Source of the DNA: Chloroflexota bacterium
Lineage (GTDB): Bacteria; Chloroflexota; Dormibacteria; Dormibacterales; Dormibacteraceae
Direction of reading: 5' to 3'
Assembly: GCA_005880175.1 (NCBI GenBank)
Contig: VBJR01000147.1
Location: 1 to 22,745, forward strand
Length of the DNA: 22,745 nucleotides
In this document: positions 7,264-15,703 of the stretch, in pieces
Numbering within the stretch: the stretch's first letter is position 1
Layout: each line of letters starts with the position of its first letter
The notes under the pieces: model-generated
What the model was told of the DNA's origin: nothing
The model's input: only the letters and a program-made list of their open reading frames with translations
The model's database searches: none
Translations under genes and position numbers: made by a program

Positions 7264-8931
7264 ATGACCGATCCTCGCAGGTACAGCCGGAACCTCTACG
7301 ACGGGCTCTCACGCGCGTCCGCCCGCTCCTACCTCCTCAACATCGGCTTCAGCCACGAGGACCTGGAGCGGCCGATCATCGGCGTCAACCACGCCTGGAT
7401 CGGCACGATGCCGTGCAACTTCAACCATCGCCAGCTCGCCGCCTGGGCGGCCGAGGGCGTCCGCGAGGCGGGCGCCACGCCGATGGAGGTCAACACGATC
7501 TCGATCTCCGACGGCATCACGATGGGGACCGAGGGCATGAAGACCTCGCTCGTCTCCCGCGAGCTGGTCGCCGACTCGGTCGAGCTGGTCGGCCGCGGCC
7601 ACTACTTCGACGGCCTGCTCTGCATCACCGGCTGCGACAAGACCGTGCCGGCGATGGCGATGGCGATGGCCCGTCTGGACCGCCCCGGCGTGCTCGTCTA
7701 CTCCGGCTCGATCGCGGCCGGCTCGTACCGCGGCCGCCAGGTGGCGGTGGGCGAGCTGTTCGAGGCGATCGGCGCCGTGTCCGCCGGCCGCATGTCGGAG
7801 CCCGACCTGCGCGAGCTCGAGATGGCGGTCTGCCCGGGCCCGGGCGCGTGCGGCGGCCAGTACACCGCCAACACGATGTCGATGGTGATGGAGGTGATCG
7901 GCCTCTCCCCCGTCGGCTACAACTCCCTGCCGGCGGTGGACCCGGCCCGCGAGCCGGCGACGCGCGATCTCGGCGCCATCGTCATGCGCGCGCTGGAGGC
8001 CGACCTGCGGCCGTCGCAGATCCTGACCCGGACCGCGTTCGAGAACGCGGCCGCCGCGGTCGCCGCGTCCGGCGGCTCGACGAACGCCGTGCTGCACCTG
8101 GTCGCGCTGGCCCGCGAGGTCGGCGTCGATCTGACCGTGGACGACATCGACCGGGTCTCGCGGCGCACCCCGCTGCTGTGCGACCTGAAGCCGGGCGGCC
8201 GGTTCGCCGCGCCCGAGCTGCACCGGGCCGGCGGCATCGCGCTGCTGACCAGCCGGCTGATCGAGGGCGGCTTCGTGGACGGCTCGGCGCTGACGGTGAC
8301 GGGCCGGACGCTGGCCGAGGAGTGCGCCGGCGTCCGCGAGACGCCGGGCCAGGAGGTCGTCCGGCCGCTCGCCGAGCCGTTCAGCGCCCACGGCGGCCTG
8401 TACATCCTCAAGGGCAGCCTGGCCCCGGAGGGCTGCGTCATCAAGGTCGCCCACCACGCCCCGCAGCGGCACCGCGGCCCGGCCCGCGTGTTCAACCGCG
8501 AGGAGGACGCGCTGGCGGCGGTGCTGGCCAATCAAGTCCAGGGGGGCGACACGGTCGTGATCCGGTACGAGGGGCCGAAGGGCGGCCCGGGCATGCGCGA
8601 GATGCTCCAGGTCACGGGCGCGCTGGTCGGCCAGGGCCTGGGCGAGTCCGTGTGCCTGATCACGGACGGCCGCTTCTCCGGCGCCACCCAGGGCCTGATG
8701 ATCGGGCACGTCGCCCCCGAGGCGGCGGTCGGCGGACCCCTCGCGGCGCTGCGCGACGGCGACGTGATCTCGGTCGACGTCTCGGCGGGCCGGATCGACG
8801 TCGAGGGCGTGGACGTCGCCGAGCGCCTGCGCGACTGGTCGCCGCCCGAGCCGCGCTACCGGACCGGCGTGTTCGCGAAGTACGTCGCGCAGGTCACGTC
8901 CGCGTCCGACGGGGCGGTGACGCGACCGTAG
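7264..8931 (+). CDS. ilvD: IlvD/Edd-family dehydratase (dihydroxy-acid dehydratase or sugar-acid dehydratase)
   Basis: A full-length 555-aa member of the IlvD/Edd family. These enzymes remove water from 2,3-dihydroxy acids (valine/isoleucine synthesis) or from sugar acids, using an Fe-S cluster. The three cluster cysteines are visible: MPCN (Cys51), GCDKTVP (Cys124) and CPGPGACGG (Cys196). Other motifs are SISDGITMGTEGM, GGSTNAVLHL, EGPKGGPGM and DGRFSGAT. The arrangement resembles actinobacterial DHADs. The start has a good SD and promoter. A biosynthetic ilvD role is the default. A sugar-acid dehydratase feeding the aldolases at 877-2354 is an alternative suggested only by the neighbourhood, which has no other ilv gene. 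Confidence 0.87.
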   Translation: MTDPRRYSRNLYDGLSRASARSYLLNIGFSHEDLERPIIGVNHAWIGTMPCNFNHRQLAAWAAEGVREAGATPMEVNTISISDGITMGTEGMKTSLVSRELVADSVELVGRGHYFDGLLCITGCDKTVPAMAMAMARLDRPGVLVYSGSIAAGSYRGRQVAVGELFEAIGAVSAGRMSEPDLRELEMAVCPGPGACGGQYTANTMSMVMEVIGLSPVGYNSLPAVDPAREPATRDLGAIVMRALEADLRPSQILTRTAFENAAAAVAASGGSTNAVLHLVALAREVGVDLTVDDIDRVSRRTPLLCDLKPGGRFAAPELHRAGGIALLTSRLIEGGFVDGSALTVTGRTLAEECAGVRETPGQEVVRPLAEPFSAHGGLYILKGSLAPEGCVIKVAHHAPQRHRGPARVFNREEDALAAVLANQVQGGDTVVIRYEGPKGGPGMREMLQVTGALVGQGLGESVCLITDGRFSGATQGLMIGHVAPEAAVGGPLAALRDGDVISVDVSAGRIDVEGVDVAERLRDWSPPEPRYRTGVFAKYVAQVTSASDGAVTRP

Positions 8932-8933
8932 AC

Positions 8934-11597
8934 GGCGCGGGGATCGACCCCGGGGTCCTCGGGTTCTGGTACGACACCGAGGTCCTCACGCTGCCGCGCG
9001 TCCCCGCGCCCGCGGGGCACGGCCTGCCGGCGGCGCCGGGCGACGAGCCGGGTCTCGCCGGCCTGCTGCCGGGCCAGGCGCCGCCGTGGCCGGTGGCCGG
9101 CGTCGAGGACGAGCGGGGCGTCCGCTGGGTCGCCCACCACTACGTCTACCTCGGCCTGTTCCGGCACGACGACGCGGTCGCCGAGCTGCTGCGGCTGCTG
9201 GAGGCGGGCCGGGACGACCCCGAGCGGGTCGAGACCCGGGTCCCCGCGGAGCGCGAACGGTCGCTGGCCGAGGGCTGTCTGGTCGGGTTCGCCCTGGACC
9301 ACCGCGGGGTGCCCGTGGCGCGGACGTTCACCCTGGCCAGCTTCCCGTGGGCGCTGGGCCGGCTCCGCGAGGGCCAGCCGCTGCGCGGGTTCCAGGCCGC
9401 CAGCGGCGAGGCGGCGGCCGGGTTCGCCCGGCGCTGGCGGCCCGAGTCGTCCGAGGAGGAGGGCGAGGCCCCCGCGATGGGCGCCGCCGACCTGGCGGCC
9501 GAGGTCGAGGAGATCGTGGCCGAGATCGGCTGGCGGCCGGCCCGGGCGTCCACGCTGGCCGCGGTCGTCCGGCGCTCCTGGCGGCACGAGACGACCGACA
9601 CGGCCGACGACGACATCGTGAACAGCTTCTACCTGGACGACCTGGACCGTGTGCGGGCCGCCGTCGCCGGCGGCGACGTCGGCGCCGCGCTGGGCCGGTT
9701 CCTGCGGCGGGCCGATCCGGAGACCCGCACCGACATCTGGCGCGACGCCGGCACGGCCCGGTCGGCGGTGCGCCCGGCCGCCGTGCCGGTGGCCCGCTGG
9801 CCGGCGCCCGGGCTGCCGCCGCAGTCGCTGATGCAGCAGGCCGCGATCGACCTGGCGCTGGAACGGCTCCTGCCGGCCGCCGGTGGCCTGTTCTCGATCA
9901 ACGGACCGCCGGGGACCGGCAAGACGACGCTGCTGCGCGACGTGGTCGCGGCGGTCGTCACCGAGCGGGCGCGCCGGCTCGCCGAGCTGGACCGCCCGGA
10001 GGCGGCGTTCCGGCCCGGCGAGCGGGTGACCGTGGGCGGCACGTCGCGGCCCGCCTGGGAGGTGCGGCCGGAGCTGCGCGGGTTCGAGATGGTGGTCGCC
10101 TCGTCGATCAACGGGGCGGTCGAGAACGTGACGCGCGAGATCCCGGGGCTCGACACCGTGGACGAGTCCGTGCGGCCCGCCCTCGACTACTACCGCGAGG
10201 TGGCCACCGCGCTGGCCGGCGCGCCCGCCTGGGGCCTGGTCGCCGCCGTGCTCGGCAACTCGCGCAACCGGCGCCGGTTCGCCCGCGGCGCGTGGTTCCG
10301 CGAGCCCAACCTGCGCGAGGCGATGGCGGCGAGCAGGCCGCCGGACTGGACGGAGGCGCGGAAGGCGTTCCTCGCGGCGCTGAAGCGCGAGCGGCAGCGG
10401 CGGCCGCCCGGCGAGGACGCCGGGTTCTGGGAGCGGCCCGAGGCGGAGCGCCAGCTCGGCCTGCCGGGGACGTCGCCCGAGCACGAGCGGGCCCGGGCCG
10501 AGGTCTTCGTCGCGGCCATGCGCCTGCACCGGGCGCTGGCCGCGGCGCGGCCGCTGCGCGAGAACCTGGCGGCGGCGATCGACCTGGTGGTCGGCCGGCT
10601 CGACCCGGAGGGCTCGAAGGCCAACGAGAAGATGGTGGCGCACCTGTGGTCGTCGTTCTTCCTGGTCGTGCCGGTCGTCTCGACCACGTTCGCCTCGTTC
10701 GCCCGGCTGTTCCGGGGGCTGGGCCGCGAGGAGCTGGGCTGGCTGTTCGTGGACGAGGCCGGCCAGGCCCAGCCGCCGCACGCGGCCGGGGCGCTGTGGC
10801 GGGCGCGGCGGGCGCTGGTCATCGGCGACCCCCGGCAGATCCCGCCCGTGGTCACGCTGCCGGTGCGGGCGTACGAGCGCCTGCGCGAGCGGGCGGGCGT
10901 GGACCGCTTCTGGGACCCGGCCGAGACGTCCGTCCAGGTGATCGCCGACCAGGCCAACCCGGTCGGGACGCGGCTGCACGACGGCACGTGGCTCGGCTGC
11001 CCCCTGCGCGTGCACCGTCGCTGCGCCAGCCCGATGTTCGACATCTCCAACGCGATCGCCTACGACGGGCTGATGGTCCCGGCGACGGCCGAGCGGCCCT
11101 CGCCGGTGGGCGACCTGCTGGGGCCGACGCGGTGGCTGGACCTGCGCGGCGCCACGGTCGAGGAGCACTGGATCCCGGAGGAGGGCGAGGAGGTCGCCAC
11201 CCTGCTCGACGCGCTGCTGCGGGAGGCGTTCGTGCACGGCCGGCGGCCGGACGTGTTCGTGATCTCGCCGTTCCGCAGCGTGGCGGCGCGGGCTCGGCGC
11301 CTGTTCCGGCAGCGGTTCCGGGATCCCCGAACCAACCGGGTGGCGCCGGTGATCGCGGACTGGATCGAGAAGGGCATCGGCACGATCCACACGTTCCAGG
11401 GCAAGGAGGCGGAGGCGGTCGTCCTGCTGCTCGGCGGGAACCCGGGCCGCCCCCGGGCGCTGCAGTGGGCCGGCCAGACGCCGAACATCCTCAACGTGGC
11501 GGTGACGCGGGCGCAGCTGCGCCTGTACGTGGTCGGCAACCGGGCGGCGTGGCGCACGGCCGGCTTCTTCTCCGACCTGGACCGCCGGCTGGGCTGA
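8934..11597 (+). CDS. Superfamily 1 (UPF1/DNA2-like) helicase or ATPase, start codon unresolved
   Basis: A large SF1B-type nucleic-acid helicase of about 834-887 aa. Numbering codons from 8934, Walker A GPPGTGKTT is at about 324, the DEAG box (LFVDEAGQAQ) at about 606, motif III IGDPRQIPPV at about 630, motif V IHTFQGKEAEAV at about 819 and motif VI NVAVTRAQ at about 855. A DNA or RNA substrate cannot be told from sequence. About 320 residues of unrecognised sequence precede Walker A, and about 270 lie between motif I and motif II. The frame is open back through ilvD, but no ATG, GTG or TTG occurs between the ilvD stop and GTG 9093. The protein-like segment IDPGVLGFWYDTEVL (from 8943) suggests the true start is near 8934. 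It ends flush against the convergent EamA gene. Confidence 0.75.
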   Translation, partial: GAGIDPGVLGFWYDTEVLTLPRVPAPAGHGLPAAPGDEPGLAGLLPGQAPPWPVAGVEDERGVRWVAHHYVYLGLFRHDDAVAELLRLLEAGRDDPERVETRVPAERERSLAEGCLVGFALDHRGVPVARTFTLASFPWALGRLREGQPLRGFQAASGEAAAGFARRWRPESSEEEGEAPAMGAADLAAEVEEIVAEIGWRPARASTLAAVVRRSWRHETTDTADDDIVNSFYLDDLDRVRAAVAGGDVGAALGRFLRRADPETRTDIWRDAGTARSAVRPAAVPVARWPAPGLPPQSLMQQAAIDLALERLLPAAGGLFSINGPPGTGKTTLLRDVVAAVVTERARRLAELDRPEAAFRPGERVTVGGTSRPAWEVRPELRGFEMVVASSINGAVENVTREIPGLDTVDESVRPALDYYREVATALAGAPAWGLVAAVLGNSRNRRRFARGAWFREPNLREAMAASRPPDWTEARKAFLAALKRERQRRPPGEDAGFWERPEAERQLGLPGTSPEHERARAEVFVAAMRLHRALAAARPLRENLAAAIDLVVGRLDPEGSKANEKMVAHLWSSFFLVVPVVSTTFASFARLFRGLGREELGWLFVDEAGQAQPPHAAGALWRARRALVIGDPRQIPPVVTLPVRAYERLRERAGVDRFWDPAETSVQVIADQANPVGTRLHDGTWLGCPLRVHRRCASPMFDISNAIAYDGLMVPATAERPSPVGDLLGPTRWLDLRGATVEEHWIPEEGEEVATLLDALLREAFVHGRRPDVFVISPFRSVAARARRLFRQRFRDPRTNRVAPVIADWIEKGIGTIHTFQGKEAEAVVLLLGGNPGRPRALQWAGQTPNILNVAVTRAQLRLYVVGNRAAWRTAGFFSDLDRRLG

Positions 11598-12416
11598 TCA
11601 GCCGACCGCGAGCAGGGCGGCGCCGGCCAGCACCGCCGCCGCACCGGTCAGCTTCAGAGGGGCGCGCTCGCGCTCGCCCAGCCGGAGCACGCCCCAGAGC
11701 GCCACGACGACCACGCCGGACTCGCGGAGCGGGGCGACGAGCGCCAGCGGGGCCAGGCTGAGGGCGGCCAGCGCCAGGCCGTACGCGCCGATGGTGAGGA
11801 CGCCGACCGGGAGCGCCTGGGCCGTCGTGCCCCGCCGCGCCCAGGGCAGCAGCCACAGCGAGGTGGCTGCGAAGACCGCCCACGCGTACAGCCAGAACGG
11901 GCCGAGGCGGACGCCCAGCCGGTCGATCGTGGTGTACGTGGCGATCAGGACGCCGGTCAGGAGGGCGGGCGCCAGCGCCGCGCGGCCGCTCACCGGCGGC
12001 CGGGCCAGCCAGATGCCGGCCAGGAGGGCGACGACGCCGGCGACCTGGAGCGGCGCCAGACGCTCGCCCAGGAGCAGGACGCCGGCGAGGGCGGCCAGCA
12101 CGGGCGCCGTGCCTCGCGCCACGGGGTAGACGGACGACACGTCGCCGCGCCGGTAGGCGGCCGACAGCGTGTGGAAGTAGGCGAGCTCGACGAGGCCGGA
12201 CACCGCCGCCAGGGCCCAGGCCTGCCAGGGCAGGCCCGGGCGACCGCCGGCCAGCCAGGCGGCGGCAGCGACGGGCGTCGCCAGCAGCGTGCCGAGCGGC
12301 AGGGCGACGGCCGCCACCCGGAGCGGGTCCGCCGCCGCCTTGAGGCGCAGGTTCCAGGCCGCGTGCAGGACGGCGGACCCGAAGGCCAGCGCGACGGCGG
12401 CGGCGGCGGTGGTCAG
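11598..12416 (-). CDS. EamA/DMT-superfamily transporter
   Basis: A drug/metabolite-transporter-type membrane protein of about 272 aa made of two EamA repeats, each of about five hydrophobic segments. Recognisable elements include AYFHTLSAAYRRGDVSSVYPVARGTAPVLAAL and the second-repeat equivalent ending in APLRESGVVVVALWGVLRLGE. The first conventional start is GTG 12317, but the first transmembrane helix (FGSAVLHAAWNLRLKAA) lies upstream of it in the same frame. The only plausible start including that helix is CTG 12416, five bases after the ATPase TAG. I therefore extend the gene to 12416 with low certainty about the start. It likely belongs to the sugar-transporter transcript. Substrate unknown. 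Confidence 0.75.
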   Translation of the reverse strand: MTTAAAAVALAFGSAVLHAAWNLRLKAAADPLRVAAVALPLGTLLATPVAAAAWLAGGRPGLPWQAWALAAVSGLVELAYFHTLSAAYRRGDVSSVYPVARGTAPVLAALAGVLLLGERLAPLQVAGVVALLAGIWLARPPVSGRAALAPALLTGVLIATYTTIDRLGVRLGPFWLYAWAVFAATSLWLLPWARRGTTAQALPVGVLTIGAYGLALAALSLAPLALVAPLRESGVVVVALWGVLRLGERERAPLKLTGAAAVLAGAALLAVG

Positions 12417-12420
12417 CGGT

Positions 12421-13488
<1,068 letters not shown>

Positions 13489-13501
13489 GCTAGCCCCAAA
13501 T

Positions 13502-13513
13502 GACAACCTTGTC
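13502..13513. repeat. Short inverted repeat just upstream of the sugar ATPase
   Basis: GACAA-CC-TTGTC is a perfect 5-2-5 inverted repeat 14 bases before ATG 13488, in an AT-richer patch. Its position fits an operator of a sugar-responsive repressor, but it is short. Confidence 0.3.
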
Positions 13514-13546
13514 TATGGCCCGGGGCCGGCTCCGCCCGGGCGCCGA

Positions 13547-13616
13547 GACGTCGCATTGCCGGCAATCGCACGCCTCGATCCGGCGTGAGACGTCGCATTG
13601 CCGGCAATGCGACGTC
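13547..13616. repeat. Pair A of palindromes: two copies with centres exactly 42 bp apart
   Basis: Copy A2 (13589-13616) is a perfect 28-base palindrome with half-site GACGTCGCATTGCC. Copy A1 (13547-13574) has the identical left half, but its right half matches only 10 of 14 positions. Centres are at 13560/13561 and 13602/13603. It lies in the 370-base non-coding gap between the ABC permease and ATPase genes. It could be an operator pair on the same DNA face or a REP-like dispersed repeat. Confidence 0.75.
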
Positions 13617-13688
13617 ACCCCTCTCAGGCCGCCGCCCCGGCGTTCCGCCGCCACCCAGGCGCCCGACCCCGAGACCGCGGCGCCCCCT

Positions 13689-13706
13689 CCCGCCCAGGGG
13701 GGCGGG
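13689..13706. repeat. GC hairpin in the permease-ATPase gap
   Basis: CCCGCCC - AGGG - GGGCGGG forms a perfect 7-base stem with a 4-base loop. No T-run follows on either strand, so it is not a classical intrinsic terminator. It could still slow transcription or mark an RNA processing point. Bases 13621-13776 otherwise show no gene. Confidence 0.4.
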
Positions 13707-13776
13707 CCCAACGTACGCCGGCCGCCGGGGGACGTCAACCTAACCTGTTCAGGCCGGCACACGGGAATCTCCCGGC

Positions 13777-13838
13777 GCGATCTGGCGCCAGATCGCCCGT
13801 TCGCGGACGCCCGACAGGGCGATTCGGCGCCAAACCCC
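13777..13838. repeat. Pair B of palindromes: two copies with centres exactly 42 bp apart
   Basis: Copy B1 (13777-13796) is a perfect 20-base palindrome with half-site GCGATCTGGC. Copy B2 (13819-13838) keeps the GGCGCC core and matches B1 at 15 of 20 positions. Centres lie at 13786/13787 and 13828/13829. The sequence is unrelated to pair A apart from being palindromic, but the 42-bp spacing is the same. Confidence 0.65.
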
Positions 13839-13880
13839 CGGCCGCGGGCGCGGCCGGCGGCCGGGGGCCGGCGGCCGGCG

Positions 13881-14774
13881 TCAGCCCTTCACCGCGCCCG
13901 CCGTCATCCCCGCTACGAAGTAGTCCACGAAGAACGAGTACAGCAGCGCCACCGGCACCGAGCCCAGCAGTGCCGCCGCCATCAGCTCGCCCCAGAAGAA
14001 CTCGTCGCCCTTGATCAGCTCGTTCACCACGCCGACCGGCACCGTCTTCACGACCGTGTCGTTCATGAACACCAGCGCGTACAGGAACTCGCCCCAGGAC
14101 AGCGTGAACGCGAACATGCCGGCCGACAGGATGCCCGGCAGGGCCAGCGGGATCACGACCCGGACCATCGCCTGCACCCGGCTCGCGCCATCCACCAGCG
14201 CGGCCTCCTCCAGCTCGCGCGGGATGCCCCGGAAGTATCCCATCAGCAGCCACGTGCAGAACGGGATCAGGAACGTCGGGTACGTCAGGATCAGGGACAG
14301 GTAGTTGTTGAACAGGTGCAGCTGCGCGATCACGTACGCCATCGGCAGGAACAGCAGCGTCGGCGGCACCAGGTACGTGACAAACACGCCCCAGCCGATC
14401 GCGCTGGCGCCCCGGTAGCGCAGGCGCGCCAGCGAGTAGCCGGCCAGGACGCTGCACACCAGCGAGATCGACGTCGACAGCACCGCCACCACCGCGCTGT
14501 TGATCGTCCAGCGGATGAAATTCGTGCGAGTGAACAGGTCGATGTAGTTCTGGAGGTTCGGCTCCAGGACGAACAGCGGGTTCTTCGTGTGGTCGAGCAG
14601 CTCCGAGTTCGACTTGATGGACGTGATCGCCATCCAGTAGAACGGGAACAGCGTGACGAACGTGAAGATGGCGACCGGGATGTAGACCCGGAACAGGCGG
14701 CCGCGGAACCGCTCCCCGACCTGGCGCCGGGACCTGCGGAACCGGACCGGGCGGGCGACGTCGCTCGCGGCCAC
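13881..14774 (-). CDS. Carbohydrate ABC transporter permease (MalG-like)
   Basis: A 297-aa inner-membrane permease of the MalG/CUT1 type with about six hydrophobic spans. The coupling (EAA) motif is clear as EEAALVDGASRVQAMVRVVIPLALPG. The C-terminal DYFVAGMTAGAVKG is a typical MalG-family ending and confirms the stop at 13881-13883. The start is a GTG at 14774 directly abutting the TAG of the upstream permease (14777-14775), with a GGAGG/AGGAG stretch inside the end of that gene as ribosome-binding site. The protein would pair with the MalF-like subunit to form the sugar channel. Confidence 0.9.
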   Translation of the reverse strand: MAASDVARPVRFRRSRRQVGERFRGRLFRVYIPVAIFTFVTLFPFYWMAITSIKSNSELLDHTKNPLFVLEPNLQNYIDLFTRTNFIRWTINSAVVAVLSTSISLVCSVLAGYSLARLRYRGASAIGWGVFVTYLVPPTLLFLPMAYVIAQLHLFNNYLSLILTYPTFLIPFCTWLLMGYFRGIPRELEEAALVDGASRVQAMVRVVIPLALPGILSAGMFAFTLSWGEFLYALVFMNDTVVKTVPVGVVNELIKGDEFFWGELMAAALLGSVPVALLYSFFVDYFVAGMTAGAVKG

Positions 14775-15701
14775 CTACTCCTGCCTCCGCAGGACGACCA
14801 TCACGCCGAACACGATCGCGGACAGCAGCGGGAACAGCACCAGCGAGATCGCCGCGCCGATGCTGATGTAGCCGCCCCCCACCCCGATCGCGAACGCCCA
14901 CGTCGAGAGCACATGCGTGCTGTTGAACGGCGCGCCGTTGGTGAGCACGTACGGGAGCGTGAAGTCCCCGAACGTGAGGATCGTGGACAGCAGCAGGACG
15001 ACCAGCAGGACCGGCCGCAGCATCGGCACGGTGATGCGCCGGAACTGCTGCCAGCGGCTGGCGCCGTCCACCCGGGCCGCCTCGTACAGGTCCACCGGGA
15101 TCGTCTGGAGCCCGGCCAGGAGCGCGATCCCGTAGAACGGCGTCCCTCGCCACACGTTGACGATCATCAGGGACGTCAGCGCCGTGCCCGTCTTGCCCAG
15201 CCAGTCCACCCCGGTGGCGGACAGGTGGGAGTGGATGATGACCCAGTTCACGACGCTGAACGTGGGGTCGAACATCCACCGCCACGCCAGCGTGCTGAGC
15301 ACGCTCGGGATGATCCACGGCAGCAGCAGGGCCGCCCGCACGAAGCGCTGGGCCGGGAACACCTGGTTCAGGAGCAGCGCCATGACCATGCCCAGCGCCA
15401 GCTTGAGGACGGTCGTGATGCCCGTGTACGAGACGGTGTTCACGAACGACTGGATGAACACCGAGTCGCCCTGCTCGAACTGGAAGTTGGCGAGGCCGAC
15501 GAAGTGGCCGTTGACGCCGATCTGGGAGTTCGTGATCGACAGCCAGATCCCGAACAGGAACGGGTAGGCCACGAACACCAGCAGCAGGAGCAGCGCCGGG
15601 ATCAAGAGCAGGTAGCCGAGGCGCGCCTCGTGCTCGAAGATGCGGACCCGGGGCCCGGCGAGCCGCCCGAGCGAGGCGCGAGGCGTGGTGGTGGAGGCCA
15701 T
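14775..15701 (-). CDS. Carbohydrate ABC transporter permease (MalF-like)
   Basis: A 308-aa permease of the MalF/UgpA type. The N-terminus is cytoplasmic and followed by LGYLLLIPALLLLLVFVAYP, then about five more spans. The EAA loop reads YEAARVDGASRWQQFRRITVPMLRP. ATG 15701 is chosen because it starts two bases after the stop of the binding-protein gene (TGA 15706-15704) and gives a standard N-terminus; the frame stays open upstream only as antisense of that gene. Order binding protein, MalF-like, MalG-like is the standard CUT1 layout. The substrate (sugar, oligosaccharide or polyol) cannot be assigned. Confidence 0.9.
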   Translation of the reverse strand: MASTTTPRASLGRLAGPRVRIFEHEARLGYLLLIPALLLLLVFVAYPFLFGIWLSITNSQIGVNGHFVGLANFQFEQGDSVFIQSFVNTVSYTGITTVLKLALGMVMALLLNQVFPAQRFVRAALLLPWIIPSVLSTLAWRWMFDPTFSVVNWVIIHSHLSATGVDWLGKTGTALTSLMIVNVWRGTPFYGIALLAGLQTIPVDLYEAARVDGASRWQQFRRITVPMLRPVLLVVLLLSTILTFGDFTLPYVLTNGAPFNSTHVLSTWAFAIGVGGGYISIGAAISLVLFPLLSAIVFGVMVVLRRQE

Positions 15702-15703
15702 CC

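Noticed and set aside
7309..8709. Minus-strand frame opposite the dehydratase
   Set aside because: It shadows ilvD, which has full family motifs, and shows no recognisable protein features.
8856..11390. Minus-strand open frame of about 844 codons opposite the helicase
   Set aside because: The composition is Arg/Pro/Gly-rich antisense noise, whereas the plus frame carries all helicase motifs.
13547..13616. CRISPR-like repeats
   Set aside because: Only two copies, palindromic, with no further repeats or cas genes; better described as a palindrome pair.
13689..13706. Intrinsic terminator
   Set aside because: The stem is good but there is no T-run on either side, so I list it only as a hairpin.
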